Origin: Morganella psychrotolerans
GTDB lineage: Bacteria > Pseudomonadota > Gammaproteobacteria > Enterobacterales > Enterobacteriaceae
Reading direction: 5' to 3'
DNA: 64,000 bases
Assembly: GCF_001676155.1 (NCBI RefSeq)
Contig: NZ_LZEW01000012.1
Coordinates: forward strand, 496,001-560,000
Below, in pieces: positions 58,958-64,000 of the stretch. Position numbers and translations under genes: made by a program. Position 1 is the stretch's first letter; the number at the start of each line of letters is the position of its first letter. Below the pieces are notes generated by a model. It did not search any database, was not told the DNA's origin, and saw nothing but the letters and a program-made list of their open reading frames with translations.

Positions 58958-61654
58958 ATGGAAAATCAATCTGTTATGTTGTTACGCCGTTTAAACCCTT
59001 ATTGCGCGTCTGCGCTGGAAGCAGCGGCTTCACTGTGTCAGACCCGGGCACATGCAGAGGTAACCATTGAGCACTGGCTGCTGAAAATTCTCGAACTCGG
59101 AGAGGGCGATATCACGGTGCTGGCCAGACGTTATGAATGGGATCTTGAATCTCTCTGGCAAAGTCTGCTGAACACGATTGATGCCCTGCCGCGCACCGTC
59201 CGCACCCGTCCGCAGTTATCTGAATCCCTGATTACATTGATAAAAAATGCCTGGATGGTCGCATCTCTGGATGAAGACACAGAGCAAATCCGCAGTGTAC
59301 ATCTTCTGTCTGCCATGATCCGCCATCCGATGCTGGTGCCTGATGATAACCTCTGGCCATTAATGACATTGAGTGAAACCCAGCTTCAGCGCCTGCGCCC
59401 GCTGCTGGATGCGCAGTCGGATGAACGCCCTGAAATTCAGCAGGCTGAATCGCATAATGCCGTTCCCTCATTAACACAGGCGGCAACAATTCCCGGCGCA
59501 GAGGGACAGAAAAGCACCCCACAGGCGGTGATAGGTAACACGCTGAGTGATGCATTACAGGCGGTACTGAATAAATTTACCATCGATATCACAGAAAAAG
59601 CCCGCCAGGGCGACATTGACCCGGTATTCGGGCGCGATGATGAAATCCGTCAGATGGTGGATATTCTCTCCCGCCGCCGGAAAAACAACCCGATCCTCGT
59701 CGGGGAACCCGGTGTCGGAAAAACGGCGCTGGTGGAAGGACTGGCATTACGCATTGCCGAAGGCAATGTCCCGGTCGCGATGCAAACCACATCTCTGCGG
59801 ACGCTGGACTTAGGATTATTACAGGCCGGTGCGGGTGTGAAAGGGGAATTTGAACAGCGCCTGAAAAACGTGATTGATGCCGTTCAGCAATCGCCGTCAC
59901 CGGTTCTGCTGTTTATTGATGAAGCCCATACTATTATTGGTGCCGGTAACCAGGCCGGTGGCGCAGATGCCGCGAACTTACTGAAACCGGCACTGGCGCG
60001 TGGTGAATTGCGCACAATCGCCGCAACCACCTGGTCTGAATACAAACAATACTTTGAGCGGGATGCTGCACTGGAGCGCCGCTTCCAGGTTGTTAAAGTC
60101 GACGAACCTGATGATGAGAAAGCCTGCCTGATGCTGCGCGGACTGAAATCCCGCTATGCAAAATACCACGGCGTCCATATTACGGATGATGCAGTAAAAG
60201 CCGCCGTCACCTTATCCCGCCGTTACCTGACCGGGCGGCAACTGCCGGACAAAGCTGTCGATCTGCTGGACACCGCCGGTGCACGTGTCCGTATGAGCCT
60301 GGATACACTGCCGGAAGCCCTGACCCGGCTGAAAGCACAACGTAATTCCCTGGTGCTGGAGCAGGAAGCCATCTTCGATGATATCGCGATCGGCAATATC
60401 ACAAATGCAGAAAAACTAACCGGGCTTGCCGCTCAGGATGCACAGCTTGCCGGTGAATTTGCCGCGCTGGAACAACGTTTTGAGCAGGAAAAAACCATTA
60501 TTACCGCACTGATGGCCGCCAGAGCCGAACCGGATAACACCGGGCTGATTCAGTCATTACAAAATGAACTGACCGTATTGCAGAACGGCGAACCATTACT
60601 GAACCCGGATGTGGAAACCCGCACAGTTGCAACGGTGATTGCAGACTGGACCGGCGTGCCGCTCTCCGGCTTATTAAAAGATGAACAAACCGGATTGCTG
60701 GAGCTGGAAGATTCGCTGGAAAAACGGGTTGTCGGGCAAAAAGGCGCACTGCTGGCGCTGGGGCAGCGTTTACGGGCTGCCGGCACCGGGCTTGCCTCTG
60801 AAAACGGTCCGCAGGGTGTTTTCCTGCTGGTGGGACCCAGCGGGATCGGCAAAACTGAAACCGCACTGGCACTGGCCGATGTCCTGTTCGGTGGTGAAAA
60901 ATCACTGATAACCATTAATATGTCGGAATACCAGGAAGCCCATACCGTCAGTCAGCTTAAAGGCTCACCTCCGGGATATGTGGGATACGGTCAGGGTGGT
61001 GTGCTGACTGAAGCCGTCCGAAAACGTCCGTACAGCGTGGTTCTTCTGGATGAAGTGGAGAAAGCGCACCGGGATGTTCTCAATCTTTTTTATCAGGTAT
61101 TCGATCGCGGATTTATGCGTGACGGGGAAGGGCGTGAAATCGATTTCCGCAATACCGTGATTATGATGACCGCTAACTTGGGCAGTGATTATCTGATGCA
61201 ATATCTGGATGAAAACCCGCAGGCAACAGACTCGGATCTGCACGAAACACTGCGCCCTATCCTCCGTGACCATTTTCAGCCCGCACTCCTCGCGCGTTTC
61301 CAGACCATTATTTACCGCCCGCTGGATGCAGAAGCACTGCGCACCATCACTGAAATGAAACTGCGCAGCGTGATGAAACGCCTTTACACCCACTACCGCC
61401 TGACCGGCATTGTGGAAGACGCGCTGTACGACACCCTGGTCAGCGCCTGTCTGCTGCCGGACTCCGGCGCCCGTAATATTGACAGCCTGCTTAATCAGCA
61501 GATCCTGCCGGTACTCAGCCAGCAATTACTGCTGCGTCAGGCGAATCACCGGCAGGAGCCGTATGTGATCCTCGGCTATAACGACGAAGAGGGAATTACG
61601 CTGAGTTTTACGGATAGTTATCCGGATAGTTATCCGGTAACAGAAGAGGCATAG
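58958..61654 (+). CDS. clpV: type VI secretion AAA+ ATPase ClpV (TssH)
   Basis: ClpV takes apart contracted TssBC sheaths for reuse. The 898-residue protein has a Clp N-domain, two AAA+ modules with Walker A GEPGVGKT near residue 249 and GPSGIGKT near residue 626, Walker B LLFIDEAH and VVLLDEVEKAH, and a coiled-coil middle domain (about residues 450-540). AGGAA stands before the ATG at 58958, 158 bp after hcp. Confidence 0.96.
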   Translation: MENQSVMLLRRLNPYCASALEAAASLCQTRAHAEVTIEHWLLKILELGEGDITVLARRYEWDLESLWQSLLNTIDALPRTVRTRPQLSESLITLIKNAWMVASLDEDTEQIRSVHLLSAMIRHPMLVPDDNLWPLMTLSETQLQRLRPLLDAQSDERPEIQQAESHNAVPSLTQAATIPGAEGQKSTPQAVIGNTLSDALQAVLNKFTIDITEKARQGDIDPVFGRDDEIRQMVDILSRRRKNNPILVGEPGVGKTALVEGLALRIAEGNVPVAMQTTSLRTLDLGLLQAGAGVKGEFEQRLKNVIDAVQQSPSPVLLFIDEAHTIIGAGNQAGGADAANLLKPALARGELRTIAATTWSEYKQYFERDAALERRFQVVKVDEPDDEKACLMLRGLKSRYAKYHGVHITDDAVKAAVTLSRRYLTGRQLPDKAVDLLDTAGARVRMSLDTLPEALTRLKAQRNSLVLEQEAIFDDIAIGNITNAEKLTGLAAQDAQLAGEFAALEQRFEQEKTIITALMAARAEPDNTGLIQSLQNELTVLQNGEPLLNPDVETRTVATVIADWTGVPLSGLLKDEQTGLLELEDSLEKRVVGQKGALLALGQRLRAAGTGLASENGPQGVFLLVGPSGIGKTETALALADVLFGGEKSLITINMSEYQEAHTVSQLKGSPPGYVGYGQGGVLTEAVRKRPYSVVLLDEVEKAHRDVLNLFYQVFDRGFMRDGEGREIDFRNTVIMMTANLGSDYLMQYLDENPQATDSDLHETLRPILRDHFQPALLARFQTIIYRPLDAEALRTITEMKLRSVMKRLYTHYRLTGIVEDALYDTLVSACLLPDSGARNIDSLLNQQILPVLSQQLLLRQANHRQEPYVILGYNDEEGITLSFTDSYPDSYPVTEEA

Positions 61655-61700
61655 TACCGGAAGGTATAGCGCCGGGAAACTCTCGTTTGGGAATAACCTG

Positions 61701-61740
61701 CTTACCGCCTGCCAGTATCTCAAATGACGTTGGGTATATA
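61701..61740 (-). repeat. truncated copy of the palindromic repeat
   Basis: CTTACCGCCTGCC...AAATGACGTTGGGTATATA matches the right end of the inverted copy at 9549-9675. Only about 40 bp remain, just before the DUF3304-like array. Confidence 0.7.
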
Positions 61741-61763
61741 ACTATCAGACAAGGATTCGCCGT

Positions 61764-62303
61764 ATGTCACGAATAATCAACAGATTAAAGCGCTATTCCC
61801 GGCGGCAGCGGGTTATTGGTGTGGTGATTATCGGGATGCTGTCCGGCGGGGCCTGGCTGCTGCATACCCCGGAGCCGGTCTTTCTGGCGGGAAATTTATC
61901 CGGGTATAACCATATGAAAGGAACCGCGGTGAACTGGTTTGAGGTCAACGGTAACCGGGGACGGGGAGCCGGTGGTACCTGCTGCATTATGGTGTCGGAA
62001 AAATGGCAGCCGGGCATGGAAGTGCTGGTGGAGTGGGAAGTGGATCCGGACAGAAGACCTAAAAATATGCCGAGTGTTACAGACCCTGCATTCGAAGAGT
62101 TTATGGAAAAACATAAAGCCAATTACAAACGCTATAAAAAAATCGTTCCAATCCCGGAATATGATGATCCCTGCAGTGTCAAAGTTCATTTTTTACCCTG
62201 TCAGGAAGTAAAAATCACATTGTCATGCCGGGCGCCATGGCATCCGGAGTATCCGGTAAAAGAACCATTACAGATGGAGGAGCCTGCGGTATGTCCAAAA
62301 TAA
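61764..62303 (+). CDS. DUF3304-like membrane-anchored protein, copy 1
   Basis: The 179-residue protein has a basic cytoplasmic N-terminus, one membrane segment at about residues 17-34 (RVIGVVIIGMLSGGAWLL), and a periplasmic domain. That domain starts LAGNLSGYNHMKGTAVNWF and has six conserved cysteines (GTCCIM, DDPC, LPCQE, LSC, VCPK). It resembles DUF3304 proteins, which are found in type VI loci beside Tle1-like (DUF2235) phospholipase effectors and are suspected immunity proteins. The match is by memory of the family core. Its last 13 bp overlap copy 2. Confidence 0.72.
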   Translation: MSRIINRLKRYSRRQRVIGVVIIGMLSGGAWLLHTPEPVFLAGNLSGYNHMKGTAVNWFEVNGNRGRGAGGTCCIMVSEKWQPGMEVLVEWEVDPDRRPKNMPSVTDPAFEEFMEKHKANYKRYKKIVPIPEYDDPCSVKVHFLPCQEVKITLSCRAPWHPEYPVKEPLQMEEPAVCPK

Positions 62304-62830
62304 TTAAGTGGTTTCAGCAGACCACCCGGCGGCAGCGGGTTATTGGTGTGGTGATTATCGGGATGCTGTCCGGCGGAGCCTGGTTGCTGCATACTCCGGA
62401 TCCGGTCTTTCTGGCGGGGAATTTATCCGGGTATAACCATATGAAAGGAACCGCGGTGAACTGGTTTGAGGTCAACGGTAACCGGGGACAGGGAGCCGGT
62501 GGCACCTGCTGTATTATGGTGCCGGAAAAATGGCAGCCGGGCATGGAAGTGCTGGTGGAATGGGAAGTAGATCCAGATGGATATCCGATTGATGTACCGG
62601 AATTTAATGACCCGAATTATAAAGAATACATGCGCCAGCATAAAGCCAATTACAAACGCTATAAAAAAATAGTTCCAATCCCGGAATATGATGACCCCTG
62701 TGATGTCCAGGTTCACTTTTTGCCTTGTCAGGAGGTGAAAATATCATTGTCATGCTGGTCCCCATGGGATCCTAATTATCCGGTAAAAGAACCATTACAG
62801 ATGGAGGAGCCTGCGGTATGTCCAAAATAA
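62291..62830 (+). CDS. DUF3304-like membrane-anchored protein, copy 2
   Basis: This 179-residue copy is nearly identical to copy 1 over the first 85 residues and then differs (DPDGYPIDVPEFNDPNYKEY in the middle, CWSPWDPNYPVKEPLQM near the end). GGAGGAG lies about 8 bp before its ATG at 62291, within the end of copy 1. A longer open frame reaching upstream into copy 1 is not the real start. Confidence 0.72.
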   Translation: MSKIIKWFQQTTRRQRVIGVVIIGMLSGGAWLLHTPDPVFLAGNLSGYNHMKGTAVNWFEVNGNRGQGAGGTCCIMVPEKWQPGMEVLVEWEVDPDGYPIDVPEFNDPNYKEYMRQHKANYKRYKKIVPIPEYDDPCDVQVHFLPCQEVKISLSCWSPWDPNYPVKEPLQMEEPAVCPK

Positions 62831-63357
62831 TTCAGTGGCTTCAGCAGACCACCCGGCGACAGCGGGTAATTGGTGTGGTGATTATCGGGATGCTGTCCGG
62901 CGGAGCCTGGCTGCTGCATACCCCGGAGCCGGTCTTTCTGGCGGGAAATTTATCCGGGTATAACCATATGAAAGGAACCGCGGTGAACTGGTTTGAGGTT
63001 AACGGTAACCGGGGACGGGGAGCCGGTGGTACCTGCTGCATTATGGTGCCGGAAAAATGGCAACCGGGAATGGAAGTGCTGGTGGAATGGGAAGTGGATC
63101 CGGACAGGAGACCTAAAAATATGCCGAGTGTTACAGACCCTGCATTCGACGAGTTTATGAAAAAACATAAAGCCAATTACAAACGCCATAAGAAAATCGT
63201 TCCAATCCCGGAATATGATGATCCCTGTAGTGTGGATGTCCATTTTTTACCCTGTCAGGAAGTCAAAATCACCCTGTCATGCCGGTCAGCCAGTCATCCG
63301 GATTATCCAATCAAAGAACCTTATAAAATGGAGGAGCCTGCGGTATGTCCGAAATAA
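62818..63357 (+). CDS. DUF3304-like membrane-anchored protein, copy 3
   Basis: The third 179-residue copy is close to copy 1 in its middle part (RRPKNMPSVTDPAF) but has its own C-terminal part (CRSASHPDYPIKEPYKM). It overlaps copies 2 and 4 by 13 bp each, with the same MEEPAVCPK ending. Cysteines and the membrane segment are conserved. Confidence 0.72.
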   Translation: MSKIIQWLQQTTRRQRVIGVVIIGMLSGGAWLLHTPEPVFLAGNLSGYNHMKGTAVNWFEVNGNRGRGAGGTCCIMVPEKWQPGMEVLVEWEVDPDRRPKNMPSVTDPAFDEFMKKHKANYKRHKKIVPIPEYDDPCSVDVHFLPCQEVKITLSCRSASHPDYPIKEPYKMEEPAVCPK

Positions 63358-63885
63358 TTAAGTGGCTTCAGCAGACCACCCGGCGGCAGCGGGTTATTGG
63401 TGTGGTGATTATCGGGATGCTGTCCGGCGGGGCCTGGCTGCTGCATACCCCGGAGCCGGTTTTTCTGGCGGGAAATTTATCCGGGTATAACCATATGAAA
63501 GGAACCGCGGTGAACTGGTTTGAGGTCAACGGTAACCGGGGTCGGGGAGCCGGTGGCACCTGCTGCATTATGGTGCCGGAAAAATGGCAGCCGGACATGG
63601 AAGTGCTGGTGGAGTGGGAAGTGGATCCTGAACGATCGCCTCCGAATATGCCTAAACTTGGTACAGCCGAATTTAAGGTATTTATGGAAAAACATAAAGC
63701 CAATTACAAACGCTATAAAAAAAATCGTTCCAATCCCGGAATATGATGATCCCTGTGATGTCCAGGTTCACTTTTTGCCTTGTCAGGAGGTGAAAATATC
63801 GTTGTCATGCTGGTCCCCATGGGATCCTAATTATCCGGTAAAAGAACCATTACAGATGAAGGAGCCTGCGGTATGTCCGAATTAG
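63345..63885 (+). CDS. DUF3304-like membrane-anchored protein, copy 4, frame broken at an A8 run
   Basis: The copy reads like the others to NYKRYKK, then shifts frame at the A8 run 63717-63724 and would stop after 133 residues. The other three copies are 540 bp; this one is 541 bp. Removing one A restores 179 residues and a C-terminal part almost identical to copy 2 (CDVQVHFLPCQEVKISLSC), ending MKEPAVCPN. In the middle it has its own segment (DPERSPPNMPKLGTAEF). Confidence 0.72.
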
Positions 63886-64000
63886 AAATCAGCAAAGCAT
63901 CATTATTGTCCGGAAATCAACTTAAATTATCAGTAATGGCAGGTAAAGCCTACAGGTTAACCAAGAAGGTAACGCAGGGTGACCCCTGCTGGTTACCGCC
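63873..64000 (+). CDS. 5' end of a further gene, cut by the window edge
   Basis: The frame opens with ATG at 63873, overlapping copy 4 by 13 bp exactly as the copies overlap each other, and preceded by the same AAGGAG-type site. The 42 visible residues (MSELEISKASLLSGNQLKLS, then VMAGKAYRLTKKVTQGDP) have no membrane segment and do not resemble the DUF3304 copies. In this position the partner effector is a reasonable guess, but the sequence does not show it. Confidence 0.6.
   Translation, partial: MSELEISKASLLSGNQLKLSVMAGKAYRLTKKVTQGDPCWLP

Overview
The window looks like chromosome of a Morganella species. It holds an ampR/ampC pair of the DHA type, placed tail to tail with a hyb hydrogenase-2 operon. 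Plasmid-borne DHA beta-lactamases are known to derive from this arrangement. The AmpC protein reads like a clear relative of DHA-1 but with many differences from the sequence I remember, so a species close to but distinct from M. morganii (for example M. psychrotolerans) is my inference. Housekeeping genes (rsmI, rnpB, yhaJ/yhaK, the yqj block) have the enterobacterial order.

Layout. 1-7 kb: rsmI, RNase P RNA, pirin yhaK, LysR regulator yhaJ, a small AT-rich glycosyltransferase gene lying between two copies of a palindromic repeat, then the yqjA / yqjD-yqjE-yqjK / yqjF membrane-stress block on the minus strand. 7-12 kb: a group II PLP amino-acid decarboxylase with a long AT-rich 5' region, a short double-glycine-type (microcin-like) peptide, and a neurotransmitter:sodium symporter preceded by a leucine-rich leader peptide and an attenuator. 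12-15 kb: an AIDA/pertactin-like autotransporter on the minus strand. 15.4-31.4 kb: a complete aryl polyene (APE) cluster, apeA to apeR, followed by a phosphopantetheinyl transferase; the gene set covers starter activation, type II PKS-like elongation, reduction and dehydration, acyl and glycosyl transfer, and export. 32-38.4 kb: hybOABCDEF. 38.4-40.5 kb: ampR and ampC. 41.6-50.2 kb: a periplasmic protein, an intimin/invasin-like inverse autotransporter and a giant Sel1-repeat protein. 50.6-51.9 kb: an orphan class V aminotransferase. 52.5-64 kb: the start of a type VI secretion locus (tssB, tssC, tssK, tssL, tagL-like, hcp, clpV), then four tandem DUF3304-like membrane-anchored proteins and the 5' end of one more gene that runs off the window.

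Two things cut across the whole window. First, a palindromic repeat of about 125 bp (with a short form of about 62 bp) occurs six times, once inside the APE cluster and once as a remnant. Second, nine reading-frame breaks (in the glycosyltransferase, the autotransporter twice, apeB, the invasin twice, the Sel1 protein, tssB and the fourth DUF3304 copy) all sit in mononucleotide runs of 7-8 bases, and each is repaired by removing exactly one base. Because conserved genes such as tssB and apeB are hit, I read most of these as homopolymer over-calls in the assembly rather than real pseudogenes, though slipped-strand phase variation is a live alternative for the surface proteins. I list these genes at their full, frame-corrected extent.

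The most interesting biology is the leucine-codon attenuator in front of the sodium symporter, the orphan microcin-like peptide beside it, and the DUF3304 array whose gene ends double as ribosome binding sites for the next copy.
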